A stretch of 64,000 nucleotides of DNA from Mycobacterium alsense (GTDB lineage: Bacteria; Actinomycetota; Actinomycetes; Mycobacteriales; Mycobacteriaceae): NCBI RefSeq assembly GCF_002086635.1, contig NZ_MVHD01000002.1:204021-268020 (forward strand). Direction: 5' to 3'. The position numbers were made by a program, and so were the translations under genes. Below, piece after piece: positions 1 to 8,308 of the stretch (its first letter is position 1; every line of letters begins with the position of its first letter). The notes under the pieces are model-generated. The model saw only the letters and a list, made by a program, of their open reading frames with translations. It was not told the DNA's origin and ran no database searches.

Positions 1-1
1 G

Positions 2-466
2 CGGGTGTGGCGCCCGCTCGCCGACAAGCTCGACGTACACGCCTACATCGAGGAGAAGATCTTCTACCCGCAGTTGCTCAAGCGCGGCACCGACGATCCG
101 GAGGGCGAAACACTCGATGCCATCGGCGATCACAACGACATCCGCGACGGGGTGCGCGACGCCAACGCGGCGCGGGCCGGCACCGACGAGTGGTGGGCGG
201 CCGTCGACCGAACCCGGGCGGCGAACGACGAGCACATGAGCGAGGAGGAACGGGACGGGCTGCCCGACTTTCGCCGCAGCGCCCCGATCGGCCTTCGCGA
301 AGCCCTCGGGCGGCAATACAGCGAATTCATGGCCGAGCATCCCACCACCGAGGGATTGCCGATCGTCGACCGCGACCCCGAGGGTTACGTCGAGAGCGTC
401 GAGGACGCCTCGCCATCCGGGCGCACGGACTTCTCGCTTCGCATCGGCAGCCTGAAGGGCCAGTGA
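2..466 (+). CDS. Hemerythrin-like (HHE) domain protein, 5' truncated
   Basis: The reading frame is open from the first bases of the window, so the N-terminus lies outside. The visible part begins in a helix with the pattern VHAYIEEKIFYPQLL, where the His and Glu residues resemble the iron-ligand helix of hemerythrin/HHE proteins. A second region (DHNDIRDGV) supplies another His, and an acidic, less ordered tail follows. Such proteins bind diiron or haem-like iron and are linked to oxygen or stress sensing in mycobacteria. That family role is known for only a few members, so function here is inferred. It ends five bases before the next start and is probably co-transcribed with it. Confidence 0.7.
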   Translation, partial: RVWRPLADKLDVHAYIEEKIFYPQLLKRGTDDPEGETLDAIGDHNDIRDGVRDANAARAGTDEWWAAVDRTRAANDEHMSEEERDGLPDFRRSAPIGLREALGRQYSEFMAEHPTTEGLPIVDRDPEGYVESVEDASPSGRTDFSLRIGSLKGQ

Positions 467-471
467 GAGCC

Positions 472-996
472 ATGGCGTCCACCGACAGCGACGTCCTGGC
501 GATCACCCAGCTGGTCAATCTCTACGGACTGGCCGTGGACAGCCGGCGCTGGCAGTTGTTCGACATCGTTTTCGCCGCCGATGTCGTGGCGGACTACGGC
601 GCGTCATCGCGGTGGACCGATCTCGAGCGGTTCAAGGCCGACTTCGCGGCGTATCACGATCCGTTCGACTCCACCCAGCACACCATGTCCACGCACGTGG
701 TCCACGTCGACGGGGACCGCGCGCACAGCTTTTGCAACGGCGCCTGGCGCCTGGTGCGAAATGCCGCCGACGGCGGTGCGCTGTGGGACGGCACCGGCTG
801 GTACGACGACGCCTGGCTACGCACGCCCGGCGGCTGGCGAATCACGCGCCGAACGTGCCGCATCGCGTGGTGGACCGGTAACCCGGCCGTCAACGAAACC
901 ATCCCCGGGGTGAGGTTCGATCTGACCACCTCGGTGCTGCGGCGCGAAGCCGACGCCGGGCGAATCGGTGTGCTCGGGCCCACCCGAGCCGGTTGA
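472..996 (+). CDS. SnoaL-like / NTF2-fold protein
   Basis: The 174-residue protein has the composition and length of the NTF2/SnoaL superfamily: an N-terminal helical stretch (DVLAITQLVNLYGLAVD), a Trp-containing 'RWQLFDIVF' segment, then alternating strands ending in 'RITRRTCRIAWWTG'. Members act as small isomerases, dehydratases or ligand-binding cones, and sequence alone does not give the substrate. The ATG at 472 follows GTGAGAGCC directly after the upstream stop, so it probably shares a transcript with the hemerythrin-like gene. Family placement is fairly safe; the reaction is unknown. Confidence 0.75.
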   Translation: MASTDSDVLAITQLVNLYGLAVDSRRWQLFDIVFAADVVADYGASSRWTDLERFKADFAAYHDPFDSTQHTMSTHVVHVDGDRAHSFCNGAWRLVRNAADGGALWDGTGWYDDAWLRTPGGWRITRRTCRIAWWTGNPAVNETIPGVRFDLTTSVLRREADAGRIGVLGPTRAG

Positions 997-1029
997 GGCC
1001 GCTTGGCCGACGGGTGGTTAACTGCGACC

Positions 1030-1923
1030 GTGACCAGGGAACCGGAGTTGGCGCGCCGCTTCTTCGATCGATACGAGCCCGTGCACGGCGTGACGTACTT
1101 CGCGCCGGAGTCGCGGGCGGCGTTGGACGCCCTGGGGTATCGGGGTTTTTGGATGGGCTACTTCGCCGCTCGATCGGCACCGCTGGGCACCGTGGCGCGG
1201 GAGGTCGTGGCCGCCGTCTTCTACAACTTCGCCCCCGAGCGCGTCGCCAAGGCCCTGCCCGCGGCGTGGGAGATCGCCGGCCCCGAGGCCGCGTTGCGCG
1301 CCCGGGAGGAGTCGGCGGTGGCGGCGCTGCGCCGGTACGGAATCACCGCGGATGACGACGTGACCACCGCGGCCGCGCTGGCGGGCAAGGCGGCGCGCGC
1401 GGCTCCGGCGGACGGAAGACCGCTGTTCGCTGCGAATCTGGCGTTGCCCTGGCCCGAAGATCCGCTGGCCACGCTGTGGCACGCGACCACGCTGCTGCGC
1501 GAGCATCGCGGCGACGCGCACGTGGCGGTGTTGGCGGCCGCCGGCATCTCGGGGCGGGAGTCCAACGTGCTACACGCCGCGGCGGGCCGAATCCCGCGCG
1601 ACTACATCGCCCGCACCCGTGACTACGACGAGGCGGAGTGGCGGCGTCACCAACAGCGCCTGGCCGCGCGCGGCCTGCTCGACGATGACGGGTCCCTGAC
1701 CGCGGCGGGCCGGGAGTTGAAGGACGACATCGAATCTCGCACCGACGCGCTTTCCCTCTCGGCGCTCGACGCGCTGTCCGACGACGAGGTGGAGACGCTG
1801 TTCCAGGCCCTCACCCCGATCACCCGGGCCGTGGTCGCGGGCGGCGATGTCCCCGCCTCCACCCCGATGAGCCTGCGCCGCGACGACCTGGGCGACGGCG
1901 GTGCACATCTGGGCAACGCCTAG
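1030..1923 (+). CDS. SCO6745-family protein
   Basis: The protein resembles the actinobacterial SCO6745 family, seen in 'VAREVVAAVFYNFAPERVAKALP' type helices near the N-terminus. Its C-terminal half (about residues 195-240) has a winged-helix look, with the recognisable run RRHQQRLAARGLLDDDG followed by an 'LTAAGRELKDDIE' wing, as in MarR-like folds. No enzymatic motif is visible. A GTG at 1030 is chosen because the product then starts VTREPELARRFF; an in-frame TTG at 1003 would add nine residues. The end overlaps the convergent membrane-protein gene by four bases. The role is unknown. Confidence 0.7.
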   Translation: MTREPELARRFFDRYEPVHGVTYFAPESRAALDALGYRGFWMGYFAARSAPLGTVAREVVAAVFYNFAPERVAKALPAAWEIAGPEAALRAREESAVAALRRYGITADDDVTTAAALAGKAARAAPADGRPLFAANLALPWPEDPLATLWHATTLLREHRGDAHVAVLAAAGISGRESNVLHAAAGRIPRDYIARTRDYDEAEWRRHQQRLAARGLLDDDGSLTAAGRELKDDIESRTDALSLSALDALSDDEVETLFQALTPITRAVVAGGDVPASTPMSLRRDDLGDGGAHLGNA

Positions 1924-2411
1924 TGTGTGGCGCCGACCGATTGTGCCACAACGGCATCCATCGGCGGTCCCGCCCCCTCGGTCATGTCGCGGTCGGCCAC
2001 GGCGGTGGCCGTAGCGGTGCCGTTGCGGATCGTCCCGACGATGTCGACTCGGTCGTTGATCGCGAAATGCGCACTGGCGGTGGCGCGTTGGATGCCGTTG
2101 CGGGTGATGAAGGCGGTATTCGGCGTGACAAGATACGTCTGGGTGTATCCGTTGGCGCTGCGCGCGGTGACCGAGTCCGCCGACACCGCGACGATCTTCC
2201 CCTGCTGTCGCACCGGCTGGGAGGCCGGCGTTGGCTCCAAAGTCCCTGCCACCGTCCGCTTTTCGGGTGTGGAGTTGGTCAGCAGCGCGGCCAGGATCGC
2301 CGTGCACAGCAGCGCGGTGAAGGCGATGTCACACGCAGCCGCGGCGGCGGAGATGGTGCGTCGCGCGCTTCGACCGGTCGGAGACCGCCTTTGCCCCGAC
2401 GGTTCGCTCAT
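1920..2411 (-). CDS. Single-pass membrane protein with small extracytoplasmic beta domain
   Basis: After a short basic N-terminus (GQRRSPTGRSARR) there is one hydrophobic segment (about residues 21-44, IAFTALLCTAILAALL). A domain of about 110 residues follows, with the repeated theme 'GKIVAVSADSVTARSANG...FAINDRVDIVGTI', reminiscent of DUF5666-like OB-type modules predicted to lie outside the membrane. Function is not known. The ATG at 2411 puts the membrane segment in a typical position; an in-frame GTG at 2471 would add 20 residues. It converges with the SCO6745-family gene, overlapping by four bases. Confidence 0.6.
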   Translation of the reverse strand: MSEPSGQRRSPTGRSARRTISAAAAACDIAFTALLCTAILAALLTNSTPEKRTVAGTLEPTPASQPVRQQGKIVAVSADSVTARSANGYTQTYLVTPNTAFITRNGIQRATASAHFAINDRVDIVGTIRNGTATATAVADRDMTEGAGPPMDAVVAQSVGATH

Positions 2412-2540
2412 GCAGTGCTTGGCATCCACGGTCGGTCCTTCCGGCGGTTTTGCGCCGAGATCCGTCGACACCTACCGCATCCGGTCGTTGCTCGTGGTGT
2501 TACCCGCACAACCGGGGGCGTAAACAGCGTCCGGCGCGTG

Positions 2541-3437
2541 TCAGCTCTTGGCGAGCGTGAATTGCGCGACGTCGGTGTAACCCTCGCGGAACAGTTCGGC
2601 GCAGCCGGTCAGGTACTTCATGTACCGGTCGTAGACCTCCCGCGACTGAATCGCGATGGCCTCGTCCCGCCGCGACCGCAGGGCGGCCGCCCAGGTATCC
2701 AGGGTGCGGGCGTAGTGCAGGCGCAGCGGCTGGACGAGCCTGACTTCGAAGCCGGCGCGCTCGGCGTGCTCGACGACGGCCTTGGCGTTGGGCAGGTCCC
2801 CGCCCGGGAAGATCTCGTCCATGATGAATTTCATGAAGCGCAGCTTGGTCATGGTGATGGGCAGGCCGCGCTCGGCGAACTCCTCCTCGCTCGGCTTGAT
2901 GATGCTGTGCAGCAGCATCACGCCGTCGACGGGGAGCGCCTGGTAGGCCATCTTGAAGAAGTCGGTGTAGCGGTCACGCCCGAAGTGCTCGAAGGCGCCG
3001 ATCGACACGATGCGATCCACCTCGTCGCCGAACTGTTCCCAGCCCTGGAGCAGCACGCGCTTGCTCCGTCCGCTCGCATGCGTGTCGAGCCGCCGTTGCA
3101 CGTGTGCCTGCTGATTGCGGCTCAGCGTCAGGCCCACGACGTTGACGTCGTAGCGCTCGAGCGCGCGAACGATCGTCGTGCCCCAGCCGCAGCCGATGTC
3201 GAGCAGTGTCATACCCGGCTTCAGAGCGAGCTTGCCCAGCGCGAGGTCGACCTTGGCCAACTGCGCCTCTTCGAGGGTCATGTCGTCGCGCTCGAAGTAG
3301 GCGCAGCTGTAGGTGCGCGTGGGATCCAGGAACAGCTCGAAGAACTCGTCTGACAGGTCGTAGTGCGCCTGTACGTCCTCGAAGTGCGGCTGCAAGCTGA
3401 CGGCTTCGCTGTGATTTTCGGGCTTTCGAACAGGCAA
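2541..3437 (-). CDS. Cyclopropane mycolic acid synthase (PcaA/CmaA/MmaA family)
   Basis: This SAM-dependent methyltransferase of 298 residues modifies meromycolate chains on the FAS-II carrier protein. The SAM-binding motif LLDIGCGWGTT lies near residue 79. Downstream are the family signatures YSCAYFERDDMTLEEAQ, GLTLSRNQ, RIVSIGAFEHFG and FPGGDLP, and the C-terminus VYDRYMKYLTGCAELFR resembles M. tuberculosis PcaA more than UmaA as I recall those sequences. Paralogues are so similar that the exact member (proximal cis-cyclopropanation or methoxy/keto branch) cannot be fixed here. It starts with TTG at 3437, supported by GAAGG seven bases upstream. It is divergent from the WS/DGAT gene. Confidence 0.9.
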   Translation of the reverse strand: MPVRKPENHSEAVSLQPHFEDVQAHYDLSDEFFELFLDPTRTYSCAYFERDDMTLEEAQLAKVDLALGKLALKPGMTLLDIGCGWGTTIVRALERYDVNVVGLTLSRNQQAHVQRRLDTHASGRSKRVLLQGWEQFGDEVDRIVSIGAFEHFGRDRYTDFFKMAYQALPVDGVMLLHSIIKPSEEEFAERGLPITMTKLRFMKFIMDEIFPGGDLPNAKAVVEHAERAGFEVRLVQPLRLHYARTLDTWAAALRSRRDEAIAIQSREVYDRYMKYLTGCAELFREGYTDVAQFTLAKS

Positions 3438-3656
3438 GGCACAACCTTCGACGTGGGTTTGATTGAACGTTCAGCGAGTTCAGCGCCACTGCTCGAAGCC
3501 GCTCGACTGTCTGGCGGGCCAGTCTACCGGCCGGTCGGCCATGCCCCGAAATCGCGATTGCCGCATTCATTCAGGTGTGGGGGCCGCCCGCCGTGGCTAA
3601 AGGGAGATGGGGGCTGTTTCGAAGGGACGTCACACGGACGGAATGAGGTCGACACC

Positions 3657-5012
3657 ATGGAACCGATATCGCCGACGGATGCGCTGTTCCTCATCGGCGA
3701 ATCACGTGAGCATCCGATGCACGTGGGATCGCTACAGTTGTTCGAGCCGCCCGAGGATGCCGGGCCGCACTTCGTCCGGGACTCCTACCAGGCGATGCTG
3801 GAATGCACGGACGTTCAGCCGACGTTCCGCAAGCACCCGGCGTTCTTTGGGGGCCTCACCAACGTCGCGTGGTCGTTCGACAAGGACGTCGAGCTCGACT
3901 ACCACCTTCGGCGCTCCGCCTTACCCGAGCCCGGACGCGTCCGAGACTTGCTGGAATTGGCTTCCCGGTTGCACGGCAGCCTGCTCGACCGGCACCGTCC
4001 GCTGTGGGAAGCGCACCTCGTCGAGGGCCTCGAGGACGGGCGCTATGCGGTCTACACGAAGTACCACCACTCCCTCATGGACGGTGTCTCGGCGCTACGG
4101 CTGATGCAACGCGCCTTAACCCCCGACCCAAGCGACGACGAGGTGCGGGTTCCGTGGAACCTGGCGCCCCGCAGCAACGGGAAGCGGCGCCCGCGGCCGT
4201 CGCTGCTCGACCGGGCCGGCCGCACCGCGTCGGCGTTCGCGCTGGCGCCGGGCACGCTCAGGCTCGCGCGGGCCGCGCTGCTCGAACAGCAGCTGACCCT
4301 CCCTTTCCGGGCGCCGCGCAGCATGTTCAACGTTCGGATCGGCGGTGCTCGACGGGTGGCCGCGCAGTCCTGGTCGCTGGAGCGCGTCAAGGCCGTCAAG
4401 TCCGCCGCCGGAGTCACGGTCAACGACGTCGTGCTGGCCATGTCCGCGGGGGCGCTTCGCGCCTATCTCCTCGATCAGAACGCCCTGCCGGACGCCCCGC
4501 TGACCGCGATGGTGCCGGTCAACCTCCGCAAGCAAGACGACGACCGCGGCGGCAACCTGGTCGGCACGTTCCTGTGCAACCTGGCGACCCACCTCGAGGA
4601 CCCGGCGCAGCGGCTGGAGGTGATCAGCTCCTCGATCCGTGACACCAAGGGGGTGTTCCAGCAGTTGCCCCCGGTTCAGCAGCTGGCCCTGTCGGCGTTC
4701 AACATCGGCGGGCTGTTCTTCGGGCTCATCCCCGGCTATCTGTCGGCCGCCGCGCCGCCGTTCAACGTCGTCATTTCGAACGTCTCGACCGGCCCCGCCG
4801 AGCCGCTGTACTGGCGTGGCGCCCGCCTGGACGGGAACTATCCGCTGTCGATCCCGCTCGATGGTCAGGCGGTCAACATCACCGTCACCAACAACGCCGA
4901 CAATCTCGACTTCGGCCTCGTCGGCTGCCGGCGCAGCGTCCCGCACCTGCAGCGGCTACTGGCCCACCTGGAGAACTCGTTGAAAGATTTGGAGCGCGCC
5001 TTCGGCGCGTGA
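3657..5012 (+). CDS. Wax ester synthase / diacylglycerol acyltransferase (WS/DGAT)
   Basis: The 451-residue protein transfers an acyl group from acyl-CoA to diacylglycerol or a fatty alcohol, making storage triacylglycerol or wax esters at the membrane or lipid-droplet surface. The catalytic HHxxxDG motif is present (HHSLMDG, residues 137-143). The family's C-terminal domain is also seen: VPVNLRKQDDDRGGN, NVVISNVSTGP and a final helix. Length is normal. The ATG at 3657 starts MEPISPTDALF, matching the conserved family N-terminus, so the longer upstream frame is not used. The neighbouring PcaA-like gene gives a lipid-metabolism context. Confidence 0.92.
   Translation: MEPISPTDALFLIGESREHPMHVGSLQLFEPPEDAGPHFVRDSYQAMLECTDVQPTFRKHPAFFGGLTNVAWSFDKDVELDYHLRRSALPEPGRVRDLLELASRLHGSLLDRHRPLWEAHLVEGLEDGRYAVYTKYHHSLMDGVSALRLMQRALTPDPSDDEVRVPWNLAPRSNGKRRPRPSLLDRAGRTASAFALAPGTLRLARAALLEQQLTLPFRAPRSMFNVRIGGARRVAAQSWSLERVKAVKSAAGVTVNDVVLAMSAGALRAYLLDQNALPDAPLTAMVPVNLRKQDDDRGGNLVGTFLCNLATHLEDPAQRLEVISSSIRDTKGVFQQLPPVQQLALSAFNIGGLFFGLIPGYLSAAAPPFNVVISNVSTGPAEPLYWRGARLDGNYPLSIPLDGQAVNITVTNNADNLDFGLVGCRRSVPHLQRLLAHLENSLKDLERAFGA
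4994..5010. terminator. GC hairpin between convergent WS/DGAT and RsbW-like genes
   Basis: CGCGCC and GGCGCG form a six-base stem (plus one G-T pair) around a TTC loop, overlapping the WS/DGAT stop codon. A small GAAA/TTTC hairpin follows immediately. Its position between two converging genes suits a bidirectional terminator. No T-run is present, as is common in mycobacteria. Seen directly; function inferred. Confidence 0.4.
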
Positions 5013-5027
5013 AAATGCTTTCGCGCC

Positions 5028-5480
5028 TTAAACGTTGGCGCTTTCTATCGGCGCTGGCGTGGTGGTGTAATTCAGGCACACCGTGGTGCCGCCGGGGCGT
5101 GCCTTGATGGTGCAGTGATCGGCCAGCGCGTGCATCAACATGATGCCGCGCGACGCATCGGGATCGTTCGGCTTCTTCGGCTGGTGCCGGTGCCAGCTGC
5201 CGCGATCGCTGACGCACACGCTGATGGAGTGCTCGGTGGGATCGTGGTCGGCCTGAAGCTTCATGCTGCCGACCCTTTGCTGCGCGCGGTAGGCGTGCTC
5301 GACGCAATTCGCGAGCGCTTCGCTGGCGCCCAGCACGATGTCGTCGCAGACGTCTGCGGAGACTGCGGTCGAGTCCCGCAGCCAGCGGCGCAGCGCACGG
5401 CGCAGTTCCGCCGCGGTGACGGCGTCGGCCAGACCGGCGCGCGTGAATCGCGCCGGGGTCACGTGCGCGTCAGCGGCCAT
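5028..5480 (-). CDS. RsbW-like anti-sigma factor / serine protein kinase
   Basis: The 150-residue protein has a GHKL ATPase fold. The N-box is seen in GASEALANCVEHAYR, the G1 region as VSDRGSWH, and the G2 region as SRGIMLMHALAD. These are the ATP-binding elements of RsbW/SpoIIAB-type kinases, which hold alternative sigma factors and are switched by anti-anti-sigma partners. No sigma factor or STAS gene is adjacent, so the partner is unknown. The ATG at 5480 (MAADAHVTPARF) is preferred over an upstream frame reaching 5525. It converges with the WS/DGAT gene 15 bases away. Confidence 0.82.
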   Translation of the reverse strand: MAADAHVTPARFTRAGLADAVTAAELRRALRRWLRDSTAVSADVCDDIVLGASEALANCVEHAYRAQQRVGSMKLQADHDPTEHSISVCVSDRGSWHRHQPKKPNDPDASRGIMLMHALADHCTIKARPGGTTVCLNYTTTPAPIESANV

Positions 5481-5641
5481 GGTGCAGACATACCCAGTTC
5501 CGGTCCAGGCGATGACCCCGTGCACGTCTCGCTTCGGTCACCGATCGGGAGTCGGTGGGAATCATCGCGACGAAAAAGGGGTGATTACCCGTTAATCGGC
5601 CGGCCACGCCCCGGGCGGTATGTGACTTCCGCCATACCCGG

Positions 5642-6064
5642 TCATTCCAGGACGAAGACCGGGATCTGCCGTTCCGTCTTCGCCTGGTATTCGGCGTACG
5701 GGGGGTACGCATCCACGGCGAGCCGCCACCACTGCTCTCGTTCGGCGCCCTCGACCTCGCGCGCGGTGAGGGCGACGACCTTGTCCCCGTCCTGCAGCGT
5801 CACCGCCGGGTTGGCCCGCAGGTTGAAGTACCACGACGGATGGTCGGGCGCGCCGCCCTTGGACGCCACCACCGCGTAGCGACCGTCCTTTTCGACGCGC
5901 ATCAACGGGACATAGCGCCGCTTGCCGGACTTGGCCCCCGTCATCGTCACCAGGACTACGGGCCGGCCGAAGATTTCGACTCCGTCGGTGGTGCCCTGCT
6001 GCAGGATTCGTTCGGTCTGCTCGCGCACCCAGTCGGTGGGGCTCAACTCAACTTGGTCTGACAT
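5642..6064 (-). CDS. Deazaflavin (F420)-dependent nitroreductase family protein (Ddn-like)
   Basis: This 140-residue split-barrel protein belongs to the Ddn/FDOR-A type family. The core reads VLVTMTGAKSGKRRYVPLM, followed by VASKGGAPDHPSWYFNL, the F420-phosphate-contacting region conserved in Ddn homologues, and the terminal QIPVFVLE. Family members use reduced F420 to reduce quinones or other acceptors, and M. tuberculosis Ddn activates nitroimidazole prodrugs. The natural substrate here is unknown. The ATG at 6064 gives MSDQVELSPTDWV, which fits the family start; an in-frame ATG further up (6097) would add 11 atypical residues. Confidence 0.9.
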   Translation of the reverse strand: MSDQVELSPTDWVREQTERILQQGTTDGVEIFGRPVVLVTMTGAKSGKRRYVPLMRVEKDGRYAVVASKGGAPDHPSWYFNLRANPAVTLQDGDKVVALTAREVEGAEREQWWRLAVDAYPPYAEYQAKTERQIPVFVLE

Positions 6065-6109
6065 GGCTCGCACAACACCGAGACAAGGCCTGGCCATTCC
6101 CGCCGCCGT

Positions 6110-7234
6110 CTAGCGAGCCCCCGGCGAGAGGAGCGCCGGGCGGTGGCGGACCTGGTTTCCACCGGCGCGTTTGGCCTCGTACATGGCGGCGTCCGACGTG
6201 CTGATGAGATCGTCGATGAGTTGTGTGTCGTCCGTGGGCGGGGCGATGTCGAGGGCGACACCCGACGTTCCGATGCTGGCCGTGATCGGGAACGGAACGT
6301 CGGCGATGGCTCGGCGAAGCCGCTCGGCCATGCGCACGGGGTTGGGTGTGGTGTCGGTGTCGACGATCACGAACTCCTCGCCCCCGATGCGGCCGATCAC
6401 GGCAGAGCCGGCGCAGCTCTGCCGCAGCGCCTCGCCGACCGCGACCAAAACCTGGTCGCCGACGGCATGCCCCTGGGTGTCGTTGATCTTCTTGAAGTCG
6501 TCCAGGTCGATGACCGCGATCACCAGGTACCTGCCCGGGGATCGGCGCCGCAGCGTGATCAGTTCGTGCACAGCGTCGTAGAAGGACCGCCGGTTGTGCA
6601 GGCCCGTGAGCGCGTCGCGATCGGAAGCCAGCAGATCGGTTCGCAGCGTGTGCACCAACGACCGGATCCCGAACGGCACGCCGATGTTCAGCGCGGTCAC
6701 CGTGATCAGGCCGGCGCTCGTCAGGGCGATGTCGCCCGTGGCGGCGGTCAGCCGGTGCGCCAGAGTGGCCGCGCAGGCCGCGGCCACGACGAAGTTGGCG
6801 AACACGTAGTGGCCGGTGTGAAAGTAGGCGGTGAACCCGCCGAGAATGGCGAACGTCGTGCATCCCATCAAGCCCGCGTAGGGATTCGCCAGGCCCAAAC
6901 ATGTCACAGCGATTGCGGCCGTTGCGCCCAGCGAGAAACCGATCGACTGACGCCGGGTGGGCCAGCGCAGCAACCACCAGAACGCGCCGGCGAATCCCAG
7001 CGCCGCTATGCCGACGAAGGCCGCCCTGAGAGTCGGGTCGGCCGGTCCCGTGGGAGTGCGCAGCATCAGCAGAGGAAGCGCAGCCTGCGATGCGGTGAAG
7101 GCGAACGTTGCTCTCCGCCAAATGGTCTGCAGCCCACGGCCCTTCAAATAGGCACTGACACCTTCGTACTGATCGGGTCGGGTCACCGTCGATGACTCCG
7201 CGGTGGATTTGCCACGTGAAGAATTAAAGACCAA
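6110..7234 (-). CDS. Membrane-bound GGDEF diguanylate cyclase (copy 1)
   Basis: The 374-residue protein has about six hydrophobic segments between residues 45 and 190 and a C-terminal GGDEF domain (about 205-355). The active-site loop is GGEEF at 284-288, with upstream DALTGLHNRR and DLDDFKKINDTQGHAVGD typical of functional cyclases that make cyclic di-GMP from GTP. The product-inhibition I-site (RxxD, expected at 275-278) is absent; those positions read AGSA. The N-terminal membrane domain shares RWPTRRQS and a 'DQY...RG' start with the second copy at 11.8-12.9 kb, so the two are paralogues. The sensed signal is unknown. Confidence 0.9.
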   Translation of the reverse strand: MVFNSSRGKSTAESSTVTRPDQYEGVSAYLKGRGLQTIWRRATFAFTASQAALPLLMLRTPTGPADPTLRAAFVGIAALGFAGAFWWLLRWPTRRQSIGFSLGATAAIAVTCLGLANPYAGLMGCTTFAILGGFTAYFHTGHYVFANFVVAAACAATLAHRLTAATGDIALTSAGLITVTALNIGVPFGIRSLVHTLRTDLLASDRDALTGLHNRRSFYDAVHELITLRRRSPGRYLVIAVIDLDDFKKINDTQGHAVGDQVLVAVGEALRQSCAGSAVIGRIGGEEFVIVDTDTTPNPVRMAERLRRAIADVPFPITASIGTSGVALDIAPPTDDTQLIDDLISTSDAAMYEAKRAGGNQVRHRPALLSPGAR

Positions 7235-7277
7235 CCGCGATAATGTGCAAACTCGACCAAGAGCTGCCCGGCGCTTG

Positions 7278-8243
7278 TCAGCTGCGGGGGCGCAGCACCG
7301 GCGTCACCAGCTCTTTGGTGGCCAGGTAGCTGTCGAGGTTGCGGATCGCGAGTAGCGCCATCGCCGTGCGGGTCCGACCGGTGGCGCTGCCGATGTGGGG
7401 GAACAGCACCACGTTGTCCAAGTTCAAAAGCTCGGCGGGCACATGGGGTTCGTCGGCGAAGACGTCCAGGCCCGCCCCGGCCAGCCCGCCGCCCACGAGC
7501 AACTCCACCAGCGCTTCCTGGTCGACCACGCTGCCGCGCGCGACGTTGATCAGGTAGCCCTCGGGGCCCAGCGCCTCGAGGACCGCGCGATCCACCAGTT
7601 TGCGGGCCCTGTGCTCGCCCGTCGTGGCGACGACCAGGGCGTCGACCGACCGGGCCAACTGCACCGGCGACTCCGCATACCGGTACCGCGACCCCTCGAC
7701 CCGGTGGCGGTTGTGATACGCGATAGCACAGTCGAAGCCGAGCAGCCTGGTCGCGATGGCCGAGCCGATGCGGCCCAGGCCGAGGATCCCGACCTGCATG
7801 CCGCTGACGTCGGTGGCGTACGGGAACGGGCCGTCGCGCGCCCATCGCCCCGCCCGCACGTAGCGGTCGGCGGCGCCGAAACGGCGCGCTGTCATCAGGA
7901 GCAATCCCACTGCCGTATCGGCGACCGTGTCCGACAGCACGTCCGGTGTGTTGCTGACGCCGATGCCGCGGCGCTTCGCCGCATCCAGGTCGATCGCGTC
8001 CACGCCGGCCCCGTTGTTGACGATCGCCTCCAGGTTGGGCAGCGCCGCGATGGTGTCCGCGTCCACGCCGGGGTGGCCCGAGGTCACGACCACCCGGACG
8101 TCGCTGGCGTGCTCGGCCAGGAACGGGGTGCGCTGCGGGCCGTCGGGCAGGATGGGGATTTCATAACGCTTCGCCAGCTCGTCGGCAAAGGTTGGCTCGA
8201 ACGCGCCGACGCGCAGTACCGCATTGGTCTTCCTCACCGTCAC
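7278..8243 (-). CDS. D-2-hydroxyacid dehydrogenase (NAD-dependent)
   Basis: The 321-residue enzyme belongs to the family of glyoxylate, hydroxypyruvate and phosphoglycerate dehydrogenases. The NAD-binding turn is GILGLGRIGSAIA. The catalytic trio is seen as Arg in NVARGSVVD, Glu in DVFADEP and His in FPHIGSAT. There is no C-terminal ACT regulatory domain, so it is not a full-length SerA and probably reduces or oxidises a small 2-keto/2-hydroxy acid. GTG at 8243 begins VTVRKTNAVLRVG; the frame extends further upstream, but that part lacks family similarity. It lies 65 bases after the reductase gene on the same strand. Confidence 0.88.
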   Translation of the reverse strand: MTVRKTNAVLRVGAFEPTFADELAKRYEIPILPDGPQRTPFLAEHASDVRVVVTSGHPGVDADTIAALPNLEAIVNNGAGVDAIDLDAAKRRGIGVSNTPDVLSDTVADTAVGLLLMTARRFGAADRYVRAGRWARDGPFPYATDVSGMQVGILGLGRIGSAIATRLLGFDCAIAYHNRHRVEGSRYRYAESPVQLARSVDALVVATTGEHRARKLVDRAVLEALGPEGYLINVARGSVVDQEALVELLVGGGLAGAGLDVFADEPHVPAELLNLDNVVLFPHIGSATGRTRTAMALLAIRNLDSYLATKELVTPVLRPRS

Positions 8244-8308
8244 GCTTTTATCATCCGGCGTCTTGATCCGGCGACGGTGAACAACATGCGACCGCTCGGG
8301 CCGGCGGG

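Noticed and set aside
1923..3353. A 476-codon plus-strand frame
   Set aside because: It covers the membrane-protein and mycolate synthase genes on the opposite strand and has no domain.
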